A DNA stretch of 64,000 nucleotides from Tropicibacter oceani (GTDB taxonomy: Bacteria > Pseudomonadota > Alphaproteobacteria > Rhodobacterales > Rhodobacteraceae), in NCBI RefSeq assembly GCF_029958925.1, contig NZ_CP124616.1, positions 2,852,001 to 2,916,000 on the forward strand, read 5' to 3'. This document shows positions 29,584-38,107 of the stretch, piece by piece; positions within the stretch are counted from its first letter, which is position 1, and each line of letters opens with the position of its first letter. Made by a program: the position numbers and the translations under genes. The notes under the pieces are model-generated. The model saw only the letters and a program-made list of their open reading frames with translations. It was not told the origin of the DNA and searched no databases.

Positions 29584-30693
29584 TCACAACTGACGCTGCA
29601 ACCGCTCGCGCAGCGTTGCCACCCTTTGACGGATCTCGTCGCGGATCGGACCGCCGCGCGGCGCATCCTGCAGCGTCGTCAACAGCGTCTCGGAGGGCTG
29701 GCCCTTGCGATGCCAGGCCAGGGCGCGCAGCACCCCTTGCGGGGCCTGCGGCAATGCGACGGGCAGTTCGTACCCGGCCATCTCTGCCCAGACCCCGGCC
29801 CAGCAACGCGCCACGGACCAGGGGTTGTACCCGCCGCCGCCCGACACGATCAGACGCGGCGACAACGCGCGCAGCGCCCGCACCGCCGCGCGGTGAGCAT
29901 TGTTCGACAGCGCCAGCCGCGACAGCGGATCTTCGACCAGCGCATCCGCCCCGCATTGCAAAAAGACCGCATCGGGCGCGAAATCCTGCACCGCCGGCAG
30001 GATCAACTGGTTCAGCACATAGGCGAATTCATCATCGTTGAACCCGCGCGGCACCGGCAGGTTAAAGGCGGAACCGCCCGCCCGATCCTTTAGCGCGCCG
30101 CTGAAGGGCCAGCGCCCCTCTTCGTGCACCGATATCAGCCGCACCGCCTGCGATCCGGCAAACCCCGCCTCGACCCCGTCGCCGTGATGGGCGTCGATGT
30201 CCACATAGGCGACGCGGCGCAGCCCCATCGCCAGCAACCGCTGGATCGTCACCACCGGTTCATTCAGGTAACAAAACCCCGCCGCGCGATCGGCCAGCCC
30301 GTGATGCGTGCCCCCCCCGGGGTTGAACACCACCCCGCCCTGCGCCACCAGTTCCGCCGCCAGCAAACCGCCGCCCACCGCCGTGGCCGGACGGCGGTAC
30401 ATCTGCGCAAAGATCGGGTTCGACAGCGTGCCCAGACCGTGGCGCGCGCGCACCTCCTCGCTGACCGCGCCCTGCTGCTCGGCCCGCATCAGCTGGGTCA
30501 CATAGGTTTCGGTGTGAAAGCCGGTCAGCGCGGCCGGCTTGGCCCGCGGCGAAGTCCGATAGCGCGCCTCGGGCAGCCAGCCAAGCGCGCGGCACAGGTC
30601 GATCACCGCCGGCACCCGCTCGATCGACAGGGGATGATTGCGCCCGTAGCTTGATCCGCGATAGATCCGCGCGCCGATGAAAACCGGTGTCAT
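29584..30693 (-). CDS. Histone-deacetylase/AcuC-like deacetylase
   Basis: A 369-residue zinc-dependent deacetylase of the class I/AcuC fold. Motifs: FNPGGGTHHGLADRA (His-His charge relay), YVDIDAHHGDGVE (zinc Asp and His), FLQCGADALVEDP (second zinc Asp) and SGGGGYNPWSVARCW. Bacterial members remove acetyl groups from lysines, acetylpolyamines or other acetyl-amines; the substrate is not identified here. It starts five bases after the Lrp gene ends, so the two form one operon, divergent from arginase and ornithine cyclodeaminase. This link to arginine or ornithine metabolism is an inference from position. Confidence 0.88.
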   Translation of the reverse strand: MTPVFIGARIYRGSSYGRNHPLSIERVPAVIDLCRALGWLPEARYRTSPRAKPAALTGFHTETYVTQLMRAEQQGAVSEEVRARHGLGTLSNPIFAQMYRRPATAVGGGLLAAELVAQGGVVFNPGGGTHHGLADRAAGFCYLNEPVVTIQRLLAMGLRRVAYVDIDAHHGDGVEAGFAGSQAVRLISVHEEGRWPFSGALKDRAGGSAFNLPVPRGFNDDEFAYVLNQLILPAVQDFAPDAVFLQCGADALVEDPLSRLALSNNAHRAAVRALRALSPRLIVSGGGGYNPWSVARCWAGVWAEMAGYELPVALPQAPQGVLRALAWHRKGQPSETLLTTLQDAPRGGPIRDEIRQRVATLRERLQRQL

Positions 30694-30698
30694 CAGCC

Positions 30699-31136
30699 TC
30701 AGCGCCCCGGATGCCGCGTCGACAACAGCAACGAGGTTTCCGAGGTCGCAACCCCGTCCAGCCGCCGCACCCTGTCCAGCACCCGGTCCAGCGCCTCCAG
30801 ACTGCCTGCGCCCAGCTCGACGATCACATCCCAGCGGCCGTTGGTCGAATGCACCGCGCGCACCTCGGGCAGGCCCATGATCTGCCGCTTGATCCGGTCC
30901 GCGCCGCGCCCCTCGATCCCGATCATCATCAGCGCGCGCACCGCGTCCTGTGTCACATCCTCCTTCAGCACGACCGAAAACCCCAGGATCACCCCCGCCG
31001 CGCGCAACCGCTCGATCCGCGCGCGCACGGTGGTGCGCGACAGCCCCAGCTGCACCGCCAGATCCGACAGCGCCGCCCGCGCATCGTGGCGCAACGCCGC
31101 GATCAAGCGGTGATCCACATCGTCCAATTCGGCCAT
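30699..31136 (-). CDS. Lrp/AsnC-family transcriptional regulator
   Basis: A 145-residue regulator with an N-terminal winged helix (DDVDHRLIAALRHDARAALSDLAVQLGLSRTTVRARIERL) and a C-terminal RAM ligand domain (VLKEDVTQDAVRALMMIGIEG to TSETSLLLSTR). It lies divergent from arginase with a perfect 15-bp palindrome between them, and is the first gene of the operon with the deacetylase. It probably senses an amino acid such as arginine or ornithine and controls both operons. GGAGG precedes the ATG at 31136; a very long minus-strand frame extends upstream but is antisense to real genes. Confidence 0.92.
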   Translation of the reverse strand: MAELDDVDHRLIAALRHDARAALSDLAVQLGLSRTTVRARIERLRAAGVILGFSVVLKEDVTQDAVRALMMIGIEGRGADRIKRQIMGLPEVRAVHSTNGRWDVIVELGAGSLEALDRVLDRVRRLDGVATSETSLLLSTRHPGR

Positions 31137-31170
31137 TTTTGCCTCCGTTTCGGTCAATCTATCCCCACTT

Positions 31171-31185
31171 CGTGCAAAATGCACG
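31171..31185. promoter_or_regulatory. Palindromic operator between lrp and arginase
   Basis: CGTGCA-AAA-TGCACG, a perfect 15-bp palindrome in the 111-base divergent promoter, with a related half site CTGCACA at 31194-31200. It is a typical size for an Lrp/AsnC-family binding site. Confidence 0.6.
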
Positions 31186-31247
31186 CTTTCGCCCTGCACA
31201 TATCGGGAAAATAATGCCGCAACGCTTCGCGAACAGGACAAAACCCC

Positions 31248-32168
31248 ATGACCAAGACAATTCTTCTGATCGGCGCCCCGGTGGACAGCGGCAAGACCCG
31301 GCAGGGCTGCCTGATGGGGCCCGACGCCTACCGCGTCGCCCGCCTGCCCGGCGCCCTCGCCGACCTCGGCCACGAGGTGCGCGACCTGGGCAACCTCGCG
31401 CCGCGCCCCTGCGCGGTCGCGGCGATGGACCACCTGTTCGAACTGCCCCGCACCGTCGGCTGGACGCAAACGCTCAGCGCGGCGGCGCAGGATGCCATGG
31501 CGCAGGGCCTGCCGATCTTTCTGGGCGGCGATCACGCGCTGTCGCTGGGATCGGTGCACGGGGTGGCCGCCCATGCCGCGGCACAAGGCCGGCCGCAATT
31601 CGTGCTCTGGCTCGATGCCCATTCCGATTTCCACACGCCGCAGACCACGCAATCGGGCAACCTGCACGGCACGCCGCTGGCTTATGTCACCGGGCAACCG
31701 GGCTTTGACGCCTTTCCGCCGGTGCCCCACCCGATTCCGCAGGAAAACCTGTGCATTCTCGGCCTGCGCTCGGTCGATGGGGCGGAACGCGCCGCGCTCG
31801 AAGCTTCGCGCATCAACCGCCACGACATGCGCGCCATCGACGAACACGGCATCAAGGCCCTGCTCGCCCCCTTCCTGGCCCGCGTCGCGCAGGCCGGCGG
31901 CGCGCTGCATGTCTCGCTCGATGTCGATTTCCTCGATCCCAGCATCGCCCCCGCCGTCGGCACCACCGTTCCGGGCGGCGCCACCGTCCGCGAAGCCCAC
32001 CTGGCGATGGAGCTGATCCACGACAGCAGCCTGATGACCTCGATGGACCTGGTGGAACTGAACCCGATGCTGGATGAACGCGGCCGCACCGCGCAGGTCA
32101 TGGTCGATCTTTGCGCCTCGGCGCTTGGCCGCCGGGTCTTTGACCGCCCCACCCCGCGCCTGCTCTGA
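31248..32168 (+). CDS. rocF: Arginase
   Basis: A 306-residue arginase. Mn2-site motifs in order are FLGGDHALSLGS, LWLDAHSDFHTP and VSLDVDFLDPSIAPAVGT, with the substrate-binding GNLHGTPLA loop. It hydrolyses L-arginine to ornithine and urea. The next gene, ornithine cyclodeaminase, turns ornithine into proline plus ammonia, giving the classical two-step arginine-to-proline route of rhizobia and roseobacters. AGGA lies upstream of the ATG. Expression is likely controlled by the divergent Lrp-type regulator. Repeat C lies directly after the stop. Confidence 0.93.
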   Translation: MTKTILLIGAPVDSGKTRQGCLMGPDAYRVARLPGALADLGHEVRDLGNLAPRPCAVAAMDHLFELPRTVGWTQTLSAAAQDAMAQGLPIFLGGDHALSLGSVHGVAAHAAAQGRPQFVLWLDAHSDFHTPQTTQSGNLHGTPLAYVTGQPGFDAFPPVPHPIPQENLCILGLRSVDGAERAALEASRINRHDMRAIDEHGIKALLAPFLARVAQAGGALHVSLDVDFLDPSIAPAVGTTVPGGATVREAHLAMELIHDSSLMTSMDLVELNPMLDERGRTAQVMVDLCASALGRRVFDRPTPRLL

Positions 32169-32171
32169 CCG

Positions 32172-32230
32172 CCTCTTCTTCTTGGCCAAAATACTCCGGG
32201 GAGCGCGAGGGGCAGCGCCCCTCGCTCCGC
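32172..32230 (+). repeat. Intergenic repeat, copy C (AAATAYYCCGGGG family)
   Basis: TTCTTCTTGGCC followed by AAAATACTCCGGGG and a perfect GCGAGGGGC-AGC-GCCCCTCGC hairpin (32205-32225), between arginase and ornithine cyclodeaminase. It shares the TTCTTCTTGG subtype with copy D (42961). Confidence 0.75.
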
Positions 32231-32261
32231 CCTTGCCCCAATCCGCTACAGGACAAAGCCC

Positions 32262-33317
32262 ATGACCCCCTCCGCCAAAGCCCTCGTGCCCTTCGTGTCC
32301 GTCGATCACATGATGCAGCTGATCCACCGCGTCGGGTTGCAGCAGATGATCACCGGCATCGCCGAATGCATCGAAGAGGATTTCCGCCGCTGGGAACAGT
32401 TCGACAAGACCCCGCGCGTCGCCGCCCATTCCGAGGTCGGCGTGATCGAACTGATGCCCACCGCCGATGAAACCCACTATGCCTTCAAATACGTCAACGG
32501 CCACCCCAAGAACACCGCCGAAGGGCTGCAGACCGTCACCGCCTTTGGCCTGCTGGCGGACATGGACACCGGCTATCCGCTGCTGCTGTCGGAAATGACC
32601 TTGCTGACCGCCCTGCGCACCGCCGCCATGTCGGCGCTGGCGGCGAAATACCTGGCCCCGAAGGGCGCGCGCTGCATGGCGATGATCGGCAATGGCGCGC
32701 AGTCGGAATTCCAGTGCCTTGCCATGCAGGCGCTGGTCGGCATCGACACAGTCCGCCTGTATGACACCGACCCGCGTGCCACCGCCAAATGCGCCGCGAA
32801 CCTGCGCGGCACCGGGCTGACCGTCATTCCCTGCACCACCGCGCAACACGCCATCGAGGGCGCGCAGATCATCACCACCTGCACCGCCGACAAGAAAAAC
32901 GCCACGATCCTGTCCGACAACATGGTCGGCCCCGGCGTGCATCTGAACGCCATCGGTGGCGATTGCCCGGGCAAGACAGAGCTGGCCCCCGGCGTTCTGA
33001 CCCGCGCCGAGATCTTTGTCGAATACCCGGCCCAGACCCGGATCGAGGGCGAAATCCAGCAACTGCCCGCTGATCATCCCGTGACCGAGCTGTGGCAGGT
33101 CATCACCGGTCAGGCCCCGGGGCGCCGCGATGCCCGGCAGATCACCCTGTTCGACAGCGTCGGCTTTGCGATCGAGGATTTCAGCGCCTTGCGCTATGTG
33201 CTGACCAAGGCCCGCGACACCGGTCTGAACCTGCCGCTGGACCTGCTGGCCGATCCCGACGATCCGCGCGACCTGTTCGGCATGCTGACCCGCGCCGCCC
33301 CCGCCAGGGTGGCCTAA
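32262..33317 (+). CDS. ocd: Ornithine cyclodeaminase
   Basis: A 351-residue member of the OCD/mu-crystallin family. It shows the conserved GYPLLLSEMTLLTALRTAA-MSALAAKYLA segment, an NAD-binding Rossmann motif MIGNGAQSEFQ, and HLNAIGGDCPGKTEL with the catalytic Asp. It converts L-ornithine to L-proline and ammonia with tightly bound NAD. It follows arginase on the same strand; the 93-base gap holds repeat C, which could form a hairpin between the two coding regions and alter their relative expression. Confidence 0.95.
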   Translation: MTPSAKALVPFVSVDHMMQLIHRVGLQQMITGIAECIEEDFRRWEQFDKTPRVAAHSEVGVIELMPTADETHYAFKYVNGHPKNTAEGLQTVTAFGLLADMDTGYPLLLSEMTLLTALRTAAMSALAAKYLAPKGARCMAMIGNGAQSEFQCLAMQALVGIDTVRLYDTDPRATAKCAANLRGTGLTVIPCTTAQHAIEGAQIITTCTADKKNATILSDNMVGPGVHLNAIGGDCPGKTELAPGVLTRAEIFVEYPAQTRIEGEIQQLPADHPVTELWQVITGQAPGRRDARQITLFDSVGFAIEDFSALRYVLTKARDTGLNLPLDLLADPDDPRDLFGMLTRAAPARVA

Positions 33318-33467
33318 ACCAAAGTCATAGCCCCGCAAACCTGGGGTATAGGCGGGCGGATTCTGCCCAAAGACGCATGGACCGCGGCGCCTGTCGTGGT
33401 CACGTTTCCTGTCATGCCACGGACATCCTGTCCCGGTACGACCGTCACATGACACAGGAGACTGACC

Positions 33468-33716
33468 ATGACCCGCATTCTGACCGCATCCATCCTCGCG
33501 CTGGTGCTTGGCACCGGCGCCGCCCTTGCCTCGGGCAACCTGAGCACCCAGCAGCAAGAGCAGATCCGCGCCAAGCTGACCGCCCAAGGCTATGACGTGC
33601 GCAAGATCGAAAGCGAGGACGGCATGATCGAGGTCTACGCCCTCAAGGACGGGGCGCGGCTCGAGCTGTATCTCGATGCCGATTTCAACATCATCAAGAC
33701 CAAGATCGACGATTGA
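33468..33716 (+). CDS. Secreted PepSY-domain protein
   Basis: An 82-residue precursor: a signal peptide (MTRILTASILALVLGTGAALA) followed by a single PepSY domain of about 60 residues (LSTQQQEQIRAKLTAQGYDVRKIESEDGMIEVYALKDG-ARLELYLD). CAGGAG precedes the ATG. PepSY domains occur in periplasmic inhibitors, iron-reductase proteins and sensor regions. It lies 57 bases upstream of a b-type cytochrome gene, which in turn overlaps a membrane-bound LuxR-type gene; the three appear to be one operon. The repeated pairing of PepSY proteins with b-type cytochromes suggests a redox-linked role, but that is inference. Confidence 0.85.
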   Translation: MTRILTASILALVLGTGAALASGNLSTQQQEQIRAKLTAQGYDVRKIESEDGMIEVYALKDGARLELYLDADFNIIKTKIDD

Positions 33717-33773
33717 CCCTGGCCCGGGCGGCGGGGATCCCCCCCGCCCCCGGCTTTGCAGGAAGGTAGGGAC

Positions 33774-34313
33774 ATGACCGAACATCGCATCTGGGATCCC
33801 CTCGTGCGGATTTTTCATTGGAGCCTTGTGCTGCTTTTCGCCGCCAACGCCCTGTTCACCGACGACGAAAGCAAGACCCACGAGGTCGTCGGCTATGCCA
33901 TCGCGGCGCTGATCGCCGTGCGGGTGCTTTGGGGGCTGGTCGGGCCCTATGCGGCGCGTTTTGCCAGCTTTGCGCCGACCCGCGCCGGCCTTGTCCGACA
34001 GATGGCCGACATCGCTGCCGGGCGGCGCAAGGCGCATATGGGGCATTCGCCGCTGGGCGCGCTGATGATCTTCAACCTGCTGCTCAGCATCGCGGGAATC
34101 GCCCTGACCGGCCACCTGATGACCACCGACACCTTCTGGGGCGTCGATTGGGTCGAAGAGGCGCACGAGGCACTGGTCACCTGGGCCGAGATTTCCGTGG
34201 TCCTGCATGTCGGCGCAGTGATCTGGGAAAGCCGCCGCACCGGCGTCAACTTGCCGCGCGCCATGGTCACCGGTGTCAAACGCATCCCGAAAGGCGTATC
34301 TGTCGATCCATGA
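33774..34313 (+). CDS. Cytochrome b561-type membrane protein
   Basis: A 179-residue di-haem b-type cytochrome of the bacterial b561/Ni-Fe-hydrogenase cytochrome b class. Four transmembrane helices are predicted. Histidines suitable as haem ligands occur in RIFHWSLVLLF (helix 1), the KTHEVVGY region, GHLMTTD and SVVLHVGAVIW (helix 4). GGAAGG precedes the ATG at 33774; a start six codons earlier would lack it. The last bases overlap the next gene (ATGA), indicating translational coupling with the membrane LuxR-type protein. It probably moves electrons across or within the membrane; its donor is unknown. Confidence 0.87.
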   Translation: MTEHRIWDPLVRIFHWSLVLLFAANALFTDDESKTHEVVGYAIAALIAVRVLWGLVGPYAARFASFAPTRAGLVRQMADIAAGRRKAHMGHSPLGALMIFNLLLSIAGIALTGHLMTTDTFWGVDWVEEAHEALVTWAEISVVLHVGAVIWESRRTGVNLPRAMVTGVKRIPKGVSVDP

Positions 34314-34846
34314 CGGACAAGTCCACCTCCAGGCCGCTGGCGCTTGTGGCGCTGATCGCAGGCCAGATCCTGTGCGCGGGTTTCTTCCTGTGGGACGTCG
34401 CCATCGACGGGCTCGAGGCCGCCTGGCCGCCCCTCAACAACCCGCATTTCGTGATCGAAACCCTGGCCGCGCTGGCGCTGATCGCGGCGGTCGCGGTCGA
34501 GATCCACCTGCTGGGCAAACTGCTGCGCCGCGAAGCCCACCTGCAGGCGCAGCTGTCGATTGCCGCCGGCGCCTTTCACGATATCATGGAGGCGCGCTTT
34601 GCCGATTGGCAGCTGACCCCCTCCGAGGCCGATGTCGCCACCTTCACGCTCAAGGGCATGTCGATCGCCGAAATTGCCGCGCTGCGCGGCACCGCCGAGG
34701 GCACCGTCAAGGCGCAGCTTGGCGCGATCTACCGCAAGGCCGGGGTGACCGGGCGCGGCGCCCTGCTGGGGCTTTTCGTCGAGGACCTGATGCAGACGCC
34801 GCAAAGCACCCCGCCGGACGGCGCGGGCCATGCAACTTCGGGGTGA
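34310..34846 (+). CDS. Membrane-anchored LuxR-type helix-turn-helix protein
   Basis: A 178-residue protein joining two transmembrane helices (about residues 9-29 and 48-68) to a cytoplasmic GerE/LuxR-type domain (about 100-160). The latter contains LTPSEADVATFTLKGMSIAEI, AALRGTAEGTVKAQLGAIYRKAGV and ARGALLG-like end features. No receiver or autoinducer domain is present, so any signal must come through the membrane part. Start and stop overlap with the cytochrome b gene (ATGA). This arrangement suggests a one-component membrane transcription factor that reads the redox state or presence of the cytochrome/PepSY partners. Function is inferred. Confidence 0.82.
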   Translation: MTDKSTSRPLALVALIAGQILCAGFFLWDVAIDGLEAAWPPLNNPHFVIETLAALALIAAVAVEIHLLGKLLRREAHLQAQLSIAAGAFHDIMEARFADWQLTPSEADVATFTLKGMSIAEIAALRGTAEGTVKAQLGAIYRKAGVTGRGALLGLFVEDLMQTPQSTPPDGAGHATSG

Positions 34847-34894
34847 CAGCGCGCCGCGCCTCTGGCATGAGGGGCTGAAAACGCCGGAGCCGAC

Positions 34895-35038
34895 ATGACC
34901 AACAAACTTGCCATCTACCTCGGGGTTATGATCGTTGCCGCCATCGTCGCGGATTACATGATCTTTGGCAGCGAACATCTGGTTTTCCTTGGCAAAAAGA
35001 TGTTCACCCTGCTTGACTGGCTGGCCTTCTGGCGCTGA
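34895..35038 (+). CDS. Small single-pass membrane protein (47 aa)
   Basis: A 47-residue frame from the ATG at 34895 to the TGA at 35036-35038, with CCGGAG five bases upstream of the start region. It starts MTNKLAIYLGVMIVAAIVAD, giving one hydrophobic helix (about residues 5-24), followed by a second hydrophobic stretch near the Trp-rich C-terminus (LLDWLAFWR). It sits between the membrane LuxR-type gene and gapA on the same strand. I do not recognise the family. The ribosome binding site and a membrane-protein composition argue it is real. Confidence 0.6.
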   Translation: MTNKLAIYLGVMIVAAIVADYMIFGSEHLVFLGKKMFTLLDWLAFWR

Positions 35039-35121
35039 CCCGGGCCACCCCGGCCCTTGACGGCGGCCCGCCACAGGCGCAGCCTGACCCCAAAAAAGAT
35101 GCCAAGGCCCGGCGCGGGACG

Positions 35122-35159
35122 TTGACATTTCGCCCGGTCTTTGATTGTTAGCGTTAACA
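35122..35159 (+). promoter_or_regulatory. gapA promoter with LacI-type operator
   Basis: A likely promoter TTGACA (35122-35127), 17 bases, TTGTTA (35145-35150). The -10 region is overlapped by TGTTAGC-GTTAACA (35146-35159), an imperfect palindrome with the central CG of LacI-family operators. A near-identical site, TGTTAACGTTATCA, precedes pgm at 63131. The placement predicts repression. Confidence 0.65.
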
Positions 35160-35196
35160 CCCACATCCAGGCCATTTGGCACGAAGGGAGACTTCC

Positions 35197-36198
<1,002 letters not shown>

Positions 36199-36247
36199 GC
36201 GCGCCGGCCCCGGCCCCGGCATTCCGGGGCCCGTACAGTCACGCAAG

Positions 36248-36271
36248 GGGCCGCATCATGCGGCCCTTTTT
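36248..36271 (+). terminator. Terminator after gapA
   Basis: GGGCCGCA/TGCGGCCC stem with a TCA loop followed by TTTTT. Confidence 0.88.
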
Positions 36272-36290
36272 CGTTGCCGCGCCCAGGGCG

Positions 36291-36524
36291 TCAGTCCAGC
36301 GCGAATGCCCCCTTGGCCGCCTTGTAGGCCGAGGCCGCCTGCGCCGTCGCCGCAGGCATTGCCCTGGCTTCGCTGGCGGGCAGAAACTGGGTCGAGACCG
36401 GCACAGGCGGTTTCAGCACCACCTCGGCCCGTCCGTTTGTCATCATTGCCACTTCCTGCAGCGCCGCCGCCCCCCGGCCCGGCGTCCGCGTCAAGGGAAG
36501 GGCCGCTGCATATCCAATGTGCAT
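36291..36524 (-). CDS. Small hypothetical protein (77 aa)
   Basis: A 77-residue frame starting MHIGYAAALPLTRTPGRGAA, with CGGAGAG upstream of the ATG. It has no signal peptide or membrane helix; the C-terminal half is Ala-rich and helical (ATAQAASAYKAAKGAFALD), and two Met in EVAMMTNGRAE precede a Pro/Val segment (LKPPVPVSTQFLP). I do not recognise it. The frame is convergent with gapA, whose terminator sits directly behind its stop codon. Coding status is moderately supported by the ribosome binding site and lack of better frames. Confidence 0.5.
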   Translation of the reverse strand: MHIGYAAALPLTRTPGRGAAALQEVAMMTNGRAEVVLKPPVPVSTQFLPASEARAMPAATAQAASAYKAAKGAFALD

Positions 36525-36806
36525 GACACTCTCCGTCCTTGCGAGGCGCCCGCCCCGGCCCAATACCGAAACCCGGACCGCCTCATACCTTGTTAAGGTT
36601 AACCTCGAAGCGGTAAAGATTCGATGAACAGCCATACAGGGCTGACTGCAGGCCGGGCGCGAGCCGCCGAAACCCTTAACCAAGCCCGCCGGTTCCATGC
36701 GTTGAACGCAAGGCGGAAAGACCGAAGCGGCAATTGTTCTGCAGTGCAGCATTTCCTATCTTATCGGTAACGCAAACAAGCGAACCTTGAGAACAGGAGA
36801 CTGAAA

Positions 36807-36968
36807 ATGAATGGTTTCTTCAACACTGTACGCGCCAGCCTTGAAAAGCGCGCCCGCTACAACCGCACCGTCCAGGAACTGAGCAATATGCCCAAGGACG
36901 TGGCCGATGACCTGGGCCTCAGCCCGGCCGATGCACACCGCATCGCCCGCAAGGCGGTCTACGGCTAA
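36807..36968 (+). CDS. Small DUF1127-like protein (53 aa)
   Basis: A 53-residue protein from the ATG at 36807 with AGGAGA upstream. It reads MNGFFNTVRASLEKRARYNR, then TVQELSNMPKDVADDLGLSP and ADAHRIARKAVYG. The pattern of an Arg-rich N-terminal helix followed by a [T/R]xxELxxM-[P/S]xxxxxDLGL helix is that of short DUF1127 proteins, which are common in alphaproteobacteria and in some species act in RNA turnover and nutrient-response control. It appears monocistronic, with about 280 bases of non-coding DNA upstream that hold GTTAA repeats. Confidence 0.8.
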   Translation: MNGFFNTVRASLEKRARYNRTVQELSNMPKDVADDLGLSPADAHRIARKAVYG

Positions 36969-36996
36969 TCAACGGCCCCTTGCCCGGCCCCTGGGG

Positions 36997-37500
36997 TCAG
37001 GCGCGGGTTTTGCCCAGCTTTTCCAGCAGGGCCTTATGCACCGGGGGCGTGACGAATTTTGACACGTCCCCGTCCAGCCGGGCGATTTCCTTGACCAGTT
37101 TCGAGGCAATCGCCTGATGCCGGGCCTCGGCCATCAGGAACACCGTTTCGACTGAACTGTCGAGCACGCGGTTCATGCCGACCATCTGATATTCATACTC
37201 GAAATCCGCAACCGCGCGCAGGCCGCGGATGATGATCTGTGCGCCCACGTCATTGGCGCAGTCGATCAGCAGGTTTTCAAAGGGATGGGCAACGATTTCC
37301 GTATCGGTCTGTTTTGACAGATAGGCGCATTCCGCCTCCAGCATGGCAACCCGTTCCTCAAGCGAGAACAAGGGCCCCTTGTCGCGGTTGATGGCCACCC
37401 CGATCACCAGCCGGTCAACCAGCGCCGAAGCGCGCCGGATGATGTCGATATGCCCAAGAGTGATGGGATCAAACGTCCCGGGGTACAATCCGATGCGCAT
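36997..37500 (-). CDS. coaD: Pantetheine-phosphate adenylyltransferase
   Basis: A 167-residue nucleotidyltransferase. MRIGLYPGTFDPITLGHIDII contains the TxGH motif (residues 14-17), and the second signature is in LRAVADFEYEYQMVGMNR. It adenylates 4'-phosphopantetheine to dephospho-CoA, the penultimate step of CoA synthesis, in the cytoplasm. Length matches the family. It is convergent with the DUF1127-like gene and about 105 bases from the upstream CBS protein gene, so it may be in one unit with it. Confidence 0.96.
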   Translation of the reverse strand: MRIGLYPGTFDPITLGHIDIIRRASALVDRLVIGVAINRDKGPLFSLEERVAMLEAECAYLSKQTDTEIVAHPFENLLIDCANDVGAQIIIRGLRAVADFEYEYQMVGMNRVLDSSVETVFLMAEARHQAIASKLVKEIARLDGDVSKFVTPPVHKALLEKLGKTRA

Positions 37501-37606
37501 GGGGGCCTGGCCTTTTCGTCACGTTGGGGCGCACGCAACAATATTGCGCGCGGGAATGCAACCCGGAAATATCAAAACTGCCTGCGCGATCCGATCCGGG
37601 GGGCGC

Positions 37607-38041
37607 TTAGTGCCCCATGATCATCCCTTCCAGCGCGCTTTTCTCCATCGCCAGTTCCGACAGGCGGGCCTTGACCACGTCGCCGATGGTGATCAGTCCG
37701 ACCATCTCGCCGTCTTCGATCACCGGCATGTGGCGGAACCGGCCTTCGGTCATCTTGCTCAGCACGTCGTCGGCCTGATCCGACCGGGTGCAGGTCACCA
37801 GTTTCTTGGTCATGAAGGTATCGACGGTTTCGATCAGGCAGCCGGCCCCATGCGCGGCCAGCTGGCGCACGATGTCGCGTTCCGACAGAATGCCAAGCGC
37901 ATCCGTCCCGGTGGCCGAGATCACCACGGTGCCGATCCGCTTTTCCGCCAGGATCTTGGCCGCATCGGAAATCAGGGTCCCCGGTTTCACCGTGACGACG
38001 CCATCCGATCCCTTGCTCTTGAGGATGCTGTGCACTTGCAT
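37607..38041 (-). CDS. CBS-domain pair protein
   Basis: A 144-residue protein made almost only of two CBS motifs (about residues 10-65 and 75-135). Typical segments are AAKILAEKRIGTVVISATGTDALGILSERDIVRQLA and MTKKLVTCTRSDQADDVLSKMTEGRFRHMPVIEDGEMVGLITIGDVV. Such stand-alone proteins bind adenosine nucleotides or NAD and regulate partner enzymes. AGGAG at ideal spacing supports the ATG at 38041, and the last residues (EGMIMGH) are short. No partner is obvious; neighbours are coaD and a divergent-control LysR gene. Confidence 0.9.
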   Translation of the reverse strand: MQVHSILKSKGSDGVVTVKPGTLISDAAKILAEKRIGTVVISATGTDALGILSERDIVRQLAAHGAGCLIETVDTFMTKKLVTCTRSDQADDVLSKMTEGRFRHMPVIEDGEMVGLITIGDVVKARLSELAMEKSALEGMIMGH

Positions 38042-38107
38042 GTGGGTACTCCTTTTTATGCGCTGCCCCGTTTCCCCAGCGTCGTCGCGGTGCATCATTC
38101 TGTCAAG

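Noticed and set aside
31140-34208. A 1169-codon minus-strand frame continuing upstream of the Lrp gene
   Set aside because: It is antisense to arginase, ornithine cyclodeaminase, PepSY and cytochrome b, all with clear motifs. Only its last 145 codons (Lrp, with a ribosome binding site) are real; the rest reflects high-GC codon bias.
36590-36690. GTTAAGGTTAAC and CTTAACC sequences as possible CtrA sites before the DUF1127-like gene
   Set aside because: The spacing between TTAA halves is not 7 bases, so the CtrA consensus is not met.
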